Source: Dichetophora obliterata
Taxonomy: Eukaryota; Arthropoda; Insecta; Diptera; Sciomyzidae
DNA length: 64,000 nucleotides
Direction: 5' to 3'
Assembly: GCA_963920525.1 (NCBI GenBank)
Contig: OY986440.1
Location: forward strand, 13,929,225-13,993,224
The translations under genes were made by a program, and so were the position numbers. Shown here piece by piece: positions 45,011 to 56,460 of this stretch; position 1 is the stretch's first letter, and the number at the start of each line of letters is the position of its first letter. Under the pieces are notes generated by a model, which did not search any database, had not been told where the DNA came from, and saw nothing but the letters and a program-made list of their open reading frames with translations.

Positions 45011-45305
45011 CGTTTATTGAGCTTAAGGTCAAAGTTAGAACAATTAATTGTTCTAACGAATCTTTCCAAAGAAACAACAACAACAACAACAACAACAGCA
45101 ACGTATTTCCAATATGAAAAGGAAAAAATCACTAGCTGATTTTCTTGCAATTTCGGCCCTGCTAAAGGCTTCATCAAATAGCAATAAAATCAGCTAGTGA
45201 TTTTTTCCTTTTCATATTGAAAAACATTGTTGTTGTTGTTGTTTCTTTGGAAAGATTCGTTAAAACAATAAATTGGTCTAACTTTGAGCTAAAACTCAAT
45301 AAACG
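45011..45305. repeat. Near-perfect long hairpin, arms of about 130 bp
   Basis: The left arm (45011-45149) and right arm (45181-45305) are reverse complements with few mismatches: cgtttattgag/ctcaataaacg, cgaatctttccaaagaaac, a CAA/TTG microsatellite of unequal length, and aaaatcactagctgatttt. The loop is about 31 nt. Weaker pairing extends outward to about 44985 and 45325. Confidence 0.75.
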
Positions 45306-45748
45306 AAAGTTTTAAATTATCCAAATTTATATTTTATATACTTAAAAATCCTTAATAAAAAATTTTTAATTTACAATATTATAAGTTTACGAAATAAGTT
45401 GCAAGTACAAGCACTCGAATAAAATATGTCGCAAATTGAATAAAATGCAAATTAAATAAAATATTTGCGCTAAAACACGACCGAAATGTGAAACGTGAAA
45501 ATTTGTAACTGTTAAAATTTCATCGTCCATTTGACCCAGCAAAAAAGACAATTTTATTTTAACACACACAAATTTTATTCAACTTGATATTTTCTATCCT
45601 ACCACGACTGAAAAGTTTCTTTTTGACACTCACCCTATGAGGTGAACTCACACAATACAAGAGTTTCACCAAAGTACACAAAAAATGTAAAAAATTCATG
45701 CAACCATATGTCTTGACGTCACGAAATGTAAGTTTCCCATGTCTTTAG

Positions 45749-46264
45749 GCCCAGTTATAATAGACGTAATGTAAAGTAACGTAATATTGTCAACTGTCAT
45801 CGTGATGGGACGTAATGTAATTATAACGTTGTAGTTATAGTAGTTATAGTAGGACGTAGTAGTTATAGTAGGACGTTGTAGTAATTATAATAGGCAGTAG
45901 CCAGGCAGTTATTTGTCGTAAATAATTGCACGTTCCTGTACAAATACAATTAAATCTTCGTCATCCATAGCTGTGGATACATAAAACTATCACATTAATA
46001 ACGAAAACTCAACAAAAAGCGTAGTTCAACAATATAAAATAGCGCAATAATCGAATTTAACCTCAATGTTAAGTTGTTCTTTGAACAGATGTAATGCAAA
46101 GTAAAGTAGAAATTGAAATCCAACGGATCTTTACGTCCCGTTACATTACGTTACTTCTATTATAATCACTTGTATAAGAAAAGTATTGATTGAAACAGTA
46201 AGTGACAGAACACACTGCTGCAGTGGCATTTCACTATATTACGTTGCGTCTAATATAACTGGGT
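45749..46264 (+). mobile_element. MITE family TTATAATAGACGTAATG, copy B
   Basis: Inverted ends GGCCCAGTTATAATAGACG and its near-complement ending CTGGGTC. 516 bp, matching copy A (40162-40603) in inverse orientation. A short local duplication (gtagttatagtaggac) lies at 45832-45880. Confidence 0.68.
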
Positions 46265-46295
46265 CTTTTATCTCTGATGTCCACGTCTTGGAGTC

Positions 46296-46460
46296 AGTTT
46301 ACACTAGCTTCACTCAACCGCCTCACCGAATGTCAAATAAAAGTGAGTCGCAAAAATTTTAAAATTTTTAATACTGTTGCCTCACTTCATTCACCTTCCC
46401 ATTTCCTCATCTCTTCCTTAGACGTCAAAGTGAGTGGGTTGAGTGAAGCTAATGTAAACT
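46296..46460. mobile_element. 165-bp MITE
   Basis: Ends AGTTTACACTAGCTTCACTC and its near-perfect complement (46437-46460). No coding content. Confidence 0.65.
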
Positions 46461-46600
46461 AGCACTTGCATCAACAAAAATAAAACTATATCGCCAAGTC
46501 TTGACGAGTGTAAACCGAGACTATGGCGCAGAGTGGAATTTCTACTTTATAGGAAGGTTGTTGTACACGCTAACCACATGCTAAACATGCAAAGAAGTAA

Positions 46601-46905
46601 GTCCCGGTTTATACTCGTCAAGACTTGACGTTCAAGTTTTGCATATTCTCTTTTAAACTTGACGATTCAATTTACACTTGTCAAGAGTTGACGGTCAATT
46701 GTTTCTTTCACTCCTCCCTTTTCCTTCTCAAGTTTGTACTGATGACGCCGAAATAAAAATGAAAATAGCGGGACAACGAACGAACACAAAACGAATTGCC
46801 CAAGAATTGACGGTACGGTCAATTTTTTCTTTCCCTTATGTTACGATTCCCGCACCCCCGAACGCAAGACTTGACCGTCAAGTCTTGACGAGTATAAACC
46901 GGGAC
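46601..46905 (+). mobile_element. CGTCAAGACTTGACG-family MITE inside a P terminal repeat
   Basis: Inverted ends GTCCCGGTTTATACTCGTCA and complement. Flanked by TAA (46598-46600, 46906-46908). Deleting the MITE and one TAA restores the P end as AAGTAA plus AATATAAGG. Each end also contains the local palindrome TCAAGACTTGA. Confidence 0.82.
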
Positions 46906-47933
46906 TAAAATATAAGGAAGTGGTGTAATAGCAGAAAAGTGTGGTATTTTCTATATTGGTGTTGGTTCACACAAATACAGAAACAATCACAAAGGGCCGT
47001 AGTCGGTTGTATCGTAAAAGAACGCCCAAACTGTTAAAGTTTGTTCTTATGCATTAAAATTTTAGAAACATTTCAAGAATAGCAACAACTCTAATTATTT
47101 AAAAATTTTTTGATCGCACACAATTGGCTTAGAAGTTATAGGCATCCAACGTTGGAAAAAGTGGACTAAAAATTTAGCTGATTTTTTAAGTTTTCCAACA
47201 AAACTAAACTTTATGGGTATCAAAAGAGAGATAATCAAGTATCTATTCAACAAGATATCAAACACAAAAATACATGCGTTTAAGATACAACCCTTTTTTT
47301 ACTTAAAATCGCGAGGTTTTTCCAAATGTAATAAAAAAAAAAATAAATGTATCAAAAGGAGGCCTTCGGATGCTGCTTAGGGTTTACAAACCTCAGTAAG
47401 TACCACACAGGCTTCTTTGTCTACAGCAGTTCTGAATGTAGTTATCTTTTTAATAATTCTCTTTTTAATGTTTTGCTTTCGTAAAAGAGAAACCACTAGT
47501 CTTTCAGACAAATTCTAATTATAAAAAAATTATATCTTAATGAATTCTTATGGAATTCTAAATTTGACACATCGTTGAATAGATACGCACATTATCTTTG
47601 TTTGAATACCCATAAAGCTTAGTTTTGTTGAAAAACTAGAAAAACTGCAAGATTTTTAGGTAATTTTTCTATATATGAAGGCCTATAAATTCTAAACTTC
47701 AACTTTAATTACAAATTAAATTAGGTTAATTTTTTAAAATCCTTATTTTTTTTTGGTGTTTCTGCCTAGTTGTTGTGTAAAAATCAGAAAAATTTAACAA
47801 ACAGGTACTAAATCTGATTCACTATGCTGAAAACAAGAGCGCCCCAAACATGTATTCAACTGCGAAAAATGACTGCGCCCCTGAAGCAGTGTTTGTGTTT
47901 TGACAGATGTGGTTTGATCAAACTCCCAGCTAG

Positions 47934-48723
47934 AACAGTAACTGTTACATACGGCGTATATAACACGAGCGGTCACACGTTTTGCGTTACGTCCATATAA
48001 AATTTTTCATACAAAACTTGTGACCATTGCTCAAGCGGTGATCAAAATGTCACAAGGTTTGCATCTCTGATTCTCATCCGTGTGATCTGGCATTCCCTTC
48101 AGCCACACATGTTTTTACAATGAGAAAAATATATAGCTTAACTGCTCACACCAATTATAAATTCAGTTGTGCACTATCCTCCCCTCTCCCTATGCCGTTG
48201 TGTCTAACCCTCCCCCTAGCCATCAGGTTAGAGCTCTGGCCTCTTATATGACAAATTATAAACACAATTGTTTGAAGTTTTTGCAATAGTTTTTTAATAA
48301 AATATTTACCTTCCGGATAGATTTAGCATTGATTATAAAATTTTAACCAGCAAACAATTATAAAATAATAATTCAGCATGAACAGCACATAACATCAAAG
48401 GCACATTTTCGCAGTTGCTTGTTTTTCGAACAATTTGTCCCAAGTATTCTTCAGCATTTATTCAATTTCTTAATCTGAAAATAAAAATTATTAAATATCG
48501 TATGCACTATTTTTAATAAATTTTCAAAAACTTCCATTTGATTGAACCGCTTTGTGTTGCATGCTTATTTTTCTTGTTGAGTTTATTTTTTGCCCGCAAA
48601 AGAGCTAGAAATACAAACACATATAACTTTTCTGTTTTCCATGAAATGACAACATAAGAGTGTATTGGTGAACACCAAATTTTGTTTAGTTGTGTATGTA
48701 AACTTGTTACTGCTGTCTAGCAG
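47934..48723. mobile_element. Probable insertion within the P-derived element
   Basis: Present here but absent from the homologous place in the large P copy (between gtttgatcaaa and ggcgcgaaa near 36655). The ends are roughly inverted (CCAGCTAGAACAGTAAC against GTTACTGCTGTCTAGCAGG). Class unknown, no coding content. Confidence 0.45.
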
Positions 48724-49168
48724 GGCTGGCGGAAAATCAACGGGGTCTAAATTGCATTTTTAAACCATTTTTAATAAGAAATATTAACACAAATAAGTTA
48801 AAAAAATATCGTTAGAAACTAAATAAAGCACTTTTGTTCAAAGAATTTAAACCGTATGGACATATTTACCTGTGGAACAAATGCGCATTGTTTTTAAGTT
48901 TTCTGGAACTTTTACAATTCTCATATTGCATTTGTTTTAGTGGTTTTTTTCTTTAATTTTGTTGTTTTTAAAGCAGTGAAAAATGCTTAAAATTTAATTA
49001 TTTTCAACTATTTTGCTGAGGAGTCTTCCAATCAGATGCCAGGGTTCTCAAAAATATCAAAAAACACACTCTTTCTCGCTCGCACAATTTACGAATGGTG
49101 CGACAGTTCACGTACAGTGTGTGTGTTAGCAACACCATTTCCTTATATTTTACTTCTTTGTAAACATG

Positions 49169-50525
49169 CAACAACTGCAACGAGTTTATATGAAAATTCG
49201 TTAAAATAAGAACGATTACAGCAATTAGTTTAAATAATTTTAAGTGAGAAAATAGTGCTTCCAGTGATAATCATATTAATAATATAGAATTTATTCAGTG
49301 TTTTCAGTGATAATCATATTTAAATACTATAGAAATTGTTCATTAGTGTCTGAACTTCAAGGAATCGTCTGAATCAACTTTATATTAATTGTATCGAAGT
49401 AGATTAGTTTCTTATACGACAACCAGATATAAGGTGTAATATTTTATTTTAAGTCTTTAAAACAAATTTCAAAGGACTACATAGATTTGATAAAATGCTT
49501 TTAAGTGACCGAAAATAAACTGAAGAATTCTTTACAGCAGGGTAAGTAAAAATTTGTTAGTAAAAATTTTAAGCATGCCAACACGTGCAATAAAAAGGCA
49601 TGATTACTATTTCCGCGGCGCCGCGATTTGAAAGTGTTGTCTGGTAGAGAACAACAAAAAAATGTTTGGCCGAACAAAAAATCGATTGTTCAACTAGTTA
49701 TCGTGTTCTCGACTTTTTAGTTTTTTTTTTGCTAAAAGATCTTCAAAAAACATCCATTTCTTTGCCATTATCCAATGGATCTAAAAGATTAGTATGTTAT
49801 TTGAAAGATAATTGAATTATATACCTATATACAATACTTATATCATTGCAAGCGTATTTGTAATTTTATAAGCAAAACTATATCATTTTAATTTTAAAGC
49901 TTACAATTTAATATGATTTTATACTTTATGAACTTTAATATGATAAGTATATATATATATATATATGTATATATATAACGGATTTACATAAGCCAATATT
50001 TTACTTTTGCATACAAATAGATATAAAATATTAAATACTCAACAAATTTGATTCATTTAAAATTAATATAAAAGCTTTATGTATTACCTTTCAAATAACA
50101 CCTTAATCAGCAATATCGATTATACACTTAGAAAAATTTAGATAGCTTTCTTAAAACATCTAAAAATGTTTTTAAAAAATCGATAACTTGAAAACAAATC
50201 GATTAATCGATTTTTGCTTCGGCCATTATTATTTTTTGTTAAAGATCTTCCTGAATCCATTGTCAAATCGTGCCCCGGAAATCCTCATCTCCCCATAAAA
50301 AAAATCAACGAGAAGATTTCAAAGAGTTATAATGAAAATTCGTTAAAATAATACCTACCACAACAATAACTTCAAATATATTTGAGTGAGGAAATAACCA
50401 AAGAGGTTTCATAAAAATAACTTATTTATTTCTTTGGTTGTACATTTTACTGTGGAGGTTTGACTTTTTTTCAAAAGCATATATTTACTTAACTGTAAGA
50501 GATAGACGTGGACGTGGAAGACAGT
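49169..50525. other. Non-coding, including an inverted-repeat element at about 49648-50243
   Basis: aacaaaaaaatgtttggccg followed by aaaaatcgatt (49648 onward) is mirrored by aatcgatttttgcttcggcc and aaaaaa-rich sequence (50195-50243), enclosing a TA-rich centre with a (TA)n run at 49950-49978. The motif tgaaaattcgttaaaataa occurs on both sides of it (49181 and 50332) as a direct repeat. Confidence 0.5.
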
Positions 50526-50837
50526 GTACTGGCTTACACTCGTCAAGACTTGACGATCAAGACTTGTGTTTCAGGGTGGTCGACGCATGTGGAAAGGGGA
50601 AAGAACAAACTTGAATGTACCGTTAATTACTCGTTTTGGATACTCGTTTTGTATTCGATCGTTGTCTCGTTCTTTTTAATTTCACTTCGGCGTGATCAGC
50701 GAAAACTTGTGAAGGAAAAGGGAGAAGCAAAAGAAACAATGGACCTTCAACTCTCGAAGAGTGTAAATTGAAGCGTTAAGTTTAAAAGGGAATATGCAAA
50801 ACTTGACCGTCAAGTTTTGACAAGTGTAAGTCAGGAC
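50526..50837 (-). mobile_element. CGTCAAGACTTGACG-family MITE, second copy
   Basis: Ends GTACTGGCTTACACTCGTCA and near-complement (to 50837). The interior is the reverse complement of 46601-46905 (e.g. gaatatgcaaaacttgac). An 87-codon frame across it (50508-50771) shows no known domain. Confidence 0.65.
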
Positions 50838-52530
50838 AGAATATATATATAAATAGCGACTGCGCTGCCGAGCTGTAGGGATAAAGTGTCAAATACGAGC
50901 AGTGTAAACACATTAAAAAAATTAAAGGAGATTCCCAACCGGCCATCCAGAAAGCGAACGGCAATTGTACTTGCGAACAAGCTTAATATAAACAAAAAGT
51001 TTTAAGCTTTTCGTAATACCCCTTTCAACAAGATTGTTAAAACGAGAAATCATAATAAAATCTCAATCGTATTTGAGAAACGCTTGATATTTATAACTGA
51101 TTTTCAAGTATGCTTAATAAACACTTATATATCACAATACAATATGAAATATTACTGAGAAAAATGTTTTTTTTGCAACAGAATCTTAAGCCATGTTTTT
51201 TTCTGTTAAATAAAAGATATTGTTTTTATTTTGCGTGCAATGAAAATGGTACATTTGTTAATAAATATATTAATTTAATAATTTTGGTTAGTAAGGTAAG
51301 TTACCCAAATAAGGCCAACCTAACGGTTTTTACCAGAGAGAAGAGAAACGGGTTTCTTTAAACTTATTTTTGCAATTTTGTATTTTTGTTTATTCAATTC
51401 TTTTTTCAAAAACATAAAAATAAAGCATGAAAAAGTAAAAAATATATCCAACTCAGAAGGTTTTAAAAAGGTCTGATTTTTGCCATATTAGGACCACCAT
51501 GTCTAAATAAGGCCCAATATATAACGGTTTTAGAAACATAACAAAACAGTCAGAAAATAAAAAAATAAGAACACTTATTGTTATTACAAATGTTGGTTTA
51601 CATTTATACTAAACATAAATGCTATTCATAGCTTTTTTTTATACAAACTTTTTCGAAAAAATACTTTTATTGCCAAAAGTTCATTTTGAAAATTAAAATA
51701 AAGTTATTCTGGCTTTTTAAAGAAAATGTTGGTAATTTGCTGACCTTTATAGTTGAGGGCTTTCTTTTTCGTAGTTTTTTTCTGCCAGGTAGATTTAGGT
51801 GTGGACATGAGATCGGAAAAAGAAAGCCGGAAAGAAAAAAAATGATTGGGCCATTTTAGGCGCTCTCAATATAATTTAATTAATCAAGTTTTTCTCGGAA
51901 TACACCACAGTTAGATTTGATTAATTAACCTTTTTGTTTTCGTTAAAATACCTATCTTGATTTTTAATTCAAAGCTGGACATAGGCAATAGTTAATTCGT
52001 AGAATAACGGACTTTTACTGCGAGCACAATATTACATCAACCACGTTGTTGACGCTACCGCTGACTTCGTTCGACTGTCACTCGCTTTACAGATGCGCAA
52101 TCGAAGCAATTTTTTTTGCATCGTGATGCAGATATAATCATGTTAAAACGTGCAAAAAATAATTTTGCAGGGAATGCAATAAATGTGCGTATTAGAAATC
52201 GGGCCTTATTAAGGCTTGGGCTTTATTTGGCGAAGAGACCTTATAACAACTATAACAAAAATTGAAAAATTATCAAAGAATTTGAAAATATCTTAGATGG
52301 GGCTCTATCACTAGGAAAAGGCGAAAATCAATTTATCAAAGATGCGAGGACTTTCTTCCAATTTGGCATATCGGGGTTCAACTAGGCGCAAATTACAAAA
52401 AAATAAAATAACTTTAAATAATAAAAATTTTAAATAATATTTCTTGAATTGAATTAATGAATAATAATAAATTAATATAAACTTAAAAAACTAATTAAAA
52501 AAAAAAACCTATACAGCTGAGGCCAGAGCT
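50838..52530. other. Non-coding; possible unassigned element at about 51310-52215
   Basis: The motif cccaaataaggcc (51313) faces ggccttattaaggcttggg (52202), with another aaataaggccca at 51506. The match is too short to define ends. The rest is AT-rich without genes. Confidence 0.3.
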
Positions 52531-52534
52531 TTAA

Positions 52535-52688
52535 GAACGCTGGGCTCTTCAGCAATGTTAATGATATTTCTCTCACCGAATGTAAGGTAACTGATATTTT
52601 TCATCATCCCTATATTCTTTACTAAACACATTTAATAAATTTTATAAATTTTTATGTTTCATTAACAATGCTCAAAAGTGTAGCGTTC
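52535..52688. mobile_element. 154-bp MITE flanked by TTAA
   Basis: GAACGCT…GTTAATGA at the left is mirrored at the right (TCATTAAC…AGCGTTC). TTAA on both sides (52531-52534, 52689-52692) fits a piggyBac-type target, though TTAA could also be part of the inverted ends. Confidence 0.5.
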
Positions 52689-52692
52689 TTAA

Positions 52693-53250
52693 ATCTCAGT
52701 CCATAGTTATACAATAGAATACTTTTCAAGCTTATTCTACAATTCCCAAAAAAAGCTTATAAAACTATTGAGAATAATAAGCTTTTCTTAACATGTGTTA
52801 ATATAATATTATTTTTGTAAGCTTATTCTACAATTGCAAGAAAAAGCTTATAAAAATCTTGCCTGAGTAATATTATCACGAGGGTTCCATTTTGTCTTTT
52901 CTACAATGGCTGCGATAGCCTTTTCTAATGGTTTCTCAAGCTTTTTTCAAGCTTAAGGCTTAATTTGTTAAGCTTGTTATAATATTATTCTAAAGCATTT
53001 TGGCCTGTTGGGTTGCTTCTGTATTTACTTCAGCGTTTGATGAATAAATTTTCACAAGAAAGAGTAAAACAGTTATTTTCTGTTGTTGTTTCTTGTGAAG
53101 GTATACACTGAGCAATTAATTGTAAAATTTTCAAATAAGAAAGCATAAGAAAAATTAAAAAAATCGTAAAATTCAAAATCCATTAACAAAAAATTCCCCG
53201 TTTCAATTATTAACATACAAGAAGCATCATTGTTTTGATTGTCATCACGG
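52693..53250. other. Non-coding with an AAGCTT-rich repeat cluster
   Basis: aagcttattctacaatt occurs at about 52728 and 52819, each followed by a variant of aaaaagcttataaaa, and ttaagcttg lies at 52967. Local duplication with palindromic units, no gene. Confidence 0.45.
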
Positions 53251-53284
53251 TCTTTGACATTCTTACTTACTTACTTAGTTGGCG

Positions 53285-54838
53285 CTACAACCGTATGTCG
53301 GTCTTGGCCTCATCTAAGAATTTGCGCCAGCCATTTCTGTCTTTCGCTTGCTGGCGCCAGTTGGAAATTCCAAGCTTCGTCAGGTTGTCCTCTAATTGGT
53401 CTTTCCAACGAAGATGCGGTCGTCCTCTTCTGCGTTGACCGCCGCTGGGTACCAAATCGAATGTTTTCTTTACTGGAGCATCGTCTTTCATGCGCTGAAC
53501 ATGAACAAACCAGCGAAGCCGCCTGATTTTAATGCGCTTGACTATGTCGATGTCAGCGTACAGCTCATACAGTTCATCATTCCACCGTATTCGGTACTCG
53601 CCATTGACGCAGATTGGTCCGTAGATCTTACGAAGAATCTTTCTCTCGAATGCTCCTAAAGTCTTTTCATCTAAACTGCTCAGCATCCAGGTTTGTGATG
53701 CATAAAGTAGGACGGGCATGATGAGCGATTTATAGAGCGTGATTTTCGTTCGTCGAGAGAGGGCTCTGCTTCTCAATTGCCTACTGAGCCCAAAGTAACA
53801 CCTGTTGGCAAGAGTTATTCTTCGTTTGATCTCAATGCTGATGTCGTTGGTTGAGTTAATGCTGGATCCCAGATAAACGAAGTCCTTCACAACCTCCAAG
53901 GAGGTATTGTCAACGGTAACGTGGGTTCCAAGACGCTGGGACTGTTTCTTTGTTGACACCAAGTATTTCGTCTTATCTGCATTCACTGCCAGACCCATTC
54001 GACTTGACTCGTTTTCTAATCTGGAAAATGCTGCACTGACTTCGCGCATAAGGTTGAAAAAGTCGCACAATAAGGAATCACCTTGTCTGAAACCTCGTTT
54101 GGTAATAAATGGTGGGGAGAGGTCCTTCCTGATTTTAACTGCGCTGCTGGTGTTGCTCAGTGTCATCCTGCAAAGTCGTATTAGTTTTGCAGGAATACCA
54201 AATTCAGACATGGTGGAGTACAGGTGCTTCCTTATTGGGCTGTCGAAGGCGGTTTTGTAGTCGACAAAAAGATGGTGGGTGCCGACTTGTTTTTCTTGAG
54301 TCTTCTCCAAGATTTGTCGTAGCGTGAAAATCTGGTCGATGGTGGATTTTCCAGGTCTGAAGCCACACTGAAAAGGTTCGATCCGTTCGTTTACAATGGG
54401 CGTCAATCTTTCACATAAAACGCTCGACAGGACCTTATATGCGATATTAAGAAGGCTTATTCCACGGTAATTGGCACAGATAGTGGGATCGCCTTTCTTG
54501 TGGATTGGGCAGAGCACACTGAGATTCCAATCGTTCGGAATGCATTCTTCCGACCATATTCTGCATAGAAGCTCATGAATGCATTTAAGTAGAGCTTCGC
54601 CTCCGTTCTTAAACAGCTCAGCAGGTAAGCCATCAGCTCCCGCGGCTTTGTTATTTTCAAGCCGAGCTATAGCTGTCAGAACTTCATCATAGTCGGGCAG
54701 TGGAACCTCAACGCTGTCATCCGAAATTGGGGTTTCCGGAATATCATCTCTATTGGCGGGATTGTTGTCAGCGTCGCCATTAAGAAGCTTAGAGAAGTGT
54801 TCCCTCCATAACGTCAGTGTACTCTGGACATCTGTCAC
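53285..54838 (-). pseudogene. RTE copy 2 reverse transcriptase, catalytic motif deleted
   Basis: Open for 517 codons from the start MTDVQSTLTLWREHFSKLL. RT motifs AAGADGLPAELFK, ANYRGISLLNIAYKVLS, CGFRPGKSTIDQIFTLRQ and KRGFRQGDSLLCDFFNL are intact, but the line goes straight from FFNLMRE to VSAAFSRLENESSRMGLAVN. The (Y/F)xDD motif C and its surroundings, which in the family lie between those two segments, are missing. The C-terminus has the ILRKIYGPICVNGEYRIRWN and RRRGRPHLRWKD blocks common to RTE-like elements. Without the two aspartates no polymerase activity is expected. Confidence 0.88.
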
Positions 54839-56137
54839 TAGATTCCAGTTTTCATCCTTGCAGGAAGAGGCCCAGGTTTTAAAACCATCGGCAAGGCGTC
54901 TTATTTTTTGGAAAAATTTCTCAATCTTCTCCTGCTCGCGCTTTTCTGCCTCTCTTTTTTCCGCCTGAAAATACGTCTCTCTTCCCTCCTCTTTCTTTGA
55001 ATCGCTCCTTAGCAGCGCGCGTTACAACCGACTGCAGGGTGGCTTTGTAGGCGGCGCCTTTCTCTGCAGCGCGTCGCGACACTCCTGGTCGTACCACTGG
55101 TTTCGGCGAGGGCGGTGGTAGCCAATCCCCTCTTCAGCAGCCGCACGCATGGAGTTGGAAATGTGTGTCCACTGCGCGCATATATCATCGATTGGAGGAG
55201 TGCTTTGAAGCAGGAGTGAGAGTCGAGTGGCGAAAGTATCGGCTGTCTGTTTCGATTGCAGCTGGTCGACGTCTAGCTTTCTCTGTGTAGGGTTGCGTGT
55301 ATTCTTAGCTGCGCACAGACGTGTACGGATCTTGGCTGCAACAAGATAGTGATCCGAGTCAATGTTTGCACCACGGATCGTGCGAACATCCAATACACTG
55401 GAAGAGTGCCTTCCGTCGATCAAAACGTGATCAATTTGATTTTTGATTTTTTGATCAGGGGACATCCAGGTGGCTTTATGAATATTGAGATGCTTGAATC
55501 TAGTGCTACTTACGACCATGTTTCGTGCTGCGGCGAAGTCAATCAGCCTTATTCCGTTATCGGAGGTGTTGTCGTGGAGGCTGAACTTTCCGACTGTTGG
55601 ACCAAAAATATTTTCCTTGCCCACCTTAGCGTTGAAGTCACCAAGCACTATTTTTACGTCGTGACGGGGGCAGCGCTCGTAAGCATATTCAAGGCGCTCA
55701 TAGAAAATTTCCTTGATCTCATCGTCCTTGTCTTCTCTCGGAGCGTGCGCACATATTAGGCTTATATTAAAAAATTTAACCTTGATGCGGATTATGGTAA
55801 GTCGTTCGTTCACAGGTGTGAATCGCGGGACGTGGGGCCGTAGTCTCTTGCCCACTACAAATCCGCATCCAAACTCGTGCTTCTCCGCATGGCCGCTGTA
55901 GTAGATATCACAGGGTGCATGCCGAATGCAACCCTGTCCCTTCCATCGCATTTCTTGGATAGCAGTAATATCAGCTTTGTATATTTCCAAGACTTCAGTC
56001 AGTTGGATAGAGGCACCTTCAAAATTAACTGTTCGGACATTCCAGGTGCATATCCGTAAATCATTATCAGTTTTTCGTTTGCGGAAGTCGTCATCAGATT
56101 TGGGGATCAGTTTTCTTCTATTTTTATTAGTTTTCAT
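54839..56137 (-). pseudogene. RTE copy 2 endonuclease
   Basis: The frame at 55022-56137 (371 codons) shows an apparently complete apurinic-type endonuclease: ICTWNVRTVNFEG, IQEMRWKGQG (catalytic Glu), YSGHAEKHEFGCGF, VLGDFNAKVG, QIDHVLIDGR and SDHYLVAAKIRTR (Asp-His pair). A 1-nt loss near 55068 relative to copy 1 ends the frame in RDALQRKAPPT. Between it and RT, the basic linker (54920-55010) is frame-broken in the same way as in copy 1, so the EN-RT polyprotein expected for the clade cannot be made from either. Confidence 0.85.
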
Positions 56138-56432
56138 TGAAATTGGTTTTTACGGGTGGGCTTCAAACCCGACGCACAACCTATTTAAAGCCTAGGGGGC
56201 CTGCCGCTCAGATTAGCCGCCAAACTAACGGTTGTCAGTTTTGACGTTGCCCAGGAAACACCACGTGGAGGTTTGAGTCGACTTGAGGCGATTTCACAAA
56301 GATTATGCTGGCCTCGCCAGGTTGAGACAGTCAGACATGTTACATTGTATGGGATCGCCTCCAGATTCTTTGACATTCTATCCCTACAATTACAGTTCAA
56401 CCCTTTTGATTAATAATGCCTGAGTAATTATA

Positions 56433-56460
56433 CTAGGTCTGTTTCCGTACTAACTTCAAG
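56433..56460 (+). repeat. Solitary end of the 8172-8760 MITE family
   Basis: CTAGGTCTGTTTCCGTAC matches 8171-8188 exactly. No matching opposite end found up to 57 kb, so this copy is probably truncated or strongly diverged. Confidence 0.55.

Larger units (their letters stand above)
46590..49160 (+). mobile_element. P-superfamily non-autonomous element, 2.6 kb, multiply invaded
   Basis: Ends CAAAGAAGTAA… and …CCTTATATTTTACTTCTTTG, flanked by a perfect 8-bp duplication TAAACATG (46582-46589, 49161-49168). The right third matches 36540-37100 of the large P copy (ctgaaaacaagagcgcccca; ttacgaatggtgcgac). Two later insertions lie inside: a MITE at 46601-46905 and a segment of about 790 bp at 47934-48723. 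No transposase frame remains. Confidence 0.8.
53264..56366 (-). mobile_element. RTE-type LINE, copy 2, with target duplication
   Basis: Minus-strand copy of the same family as 15138-18113, complete from the 5' leader (about 56366) to a tail of TAAG repeats (53264-53278). Flanked by the perfect 13-bp direct repeat TCTTTGACATTCT (53251-53263, 56367-56379), which proves arrival by retrotransposition rather than segmental duplication. Full in length yet lacking the RT catalytic motif. Confidence 0.92.

Noticed and set aside
47370..47540. Possible coding exon inside the P-derived element
   Set aside because: No frame of useful length and no similarity to the transposase blocks at 33480-36250.
50508..50771. 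87-codon plus-strand frame with a hydrophobic stretch
   Set aside because: Lies across a MITE whose other copy has no matching frame.
53239..56195. Several plus-strand frames of 60-136 codons
   Set aside because: All are antisense shadows of the minus-strand RTE element.
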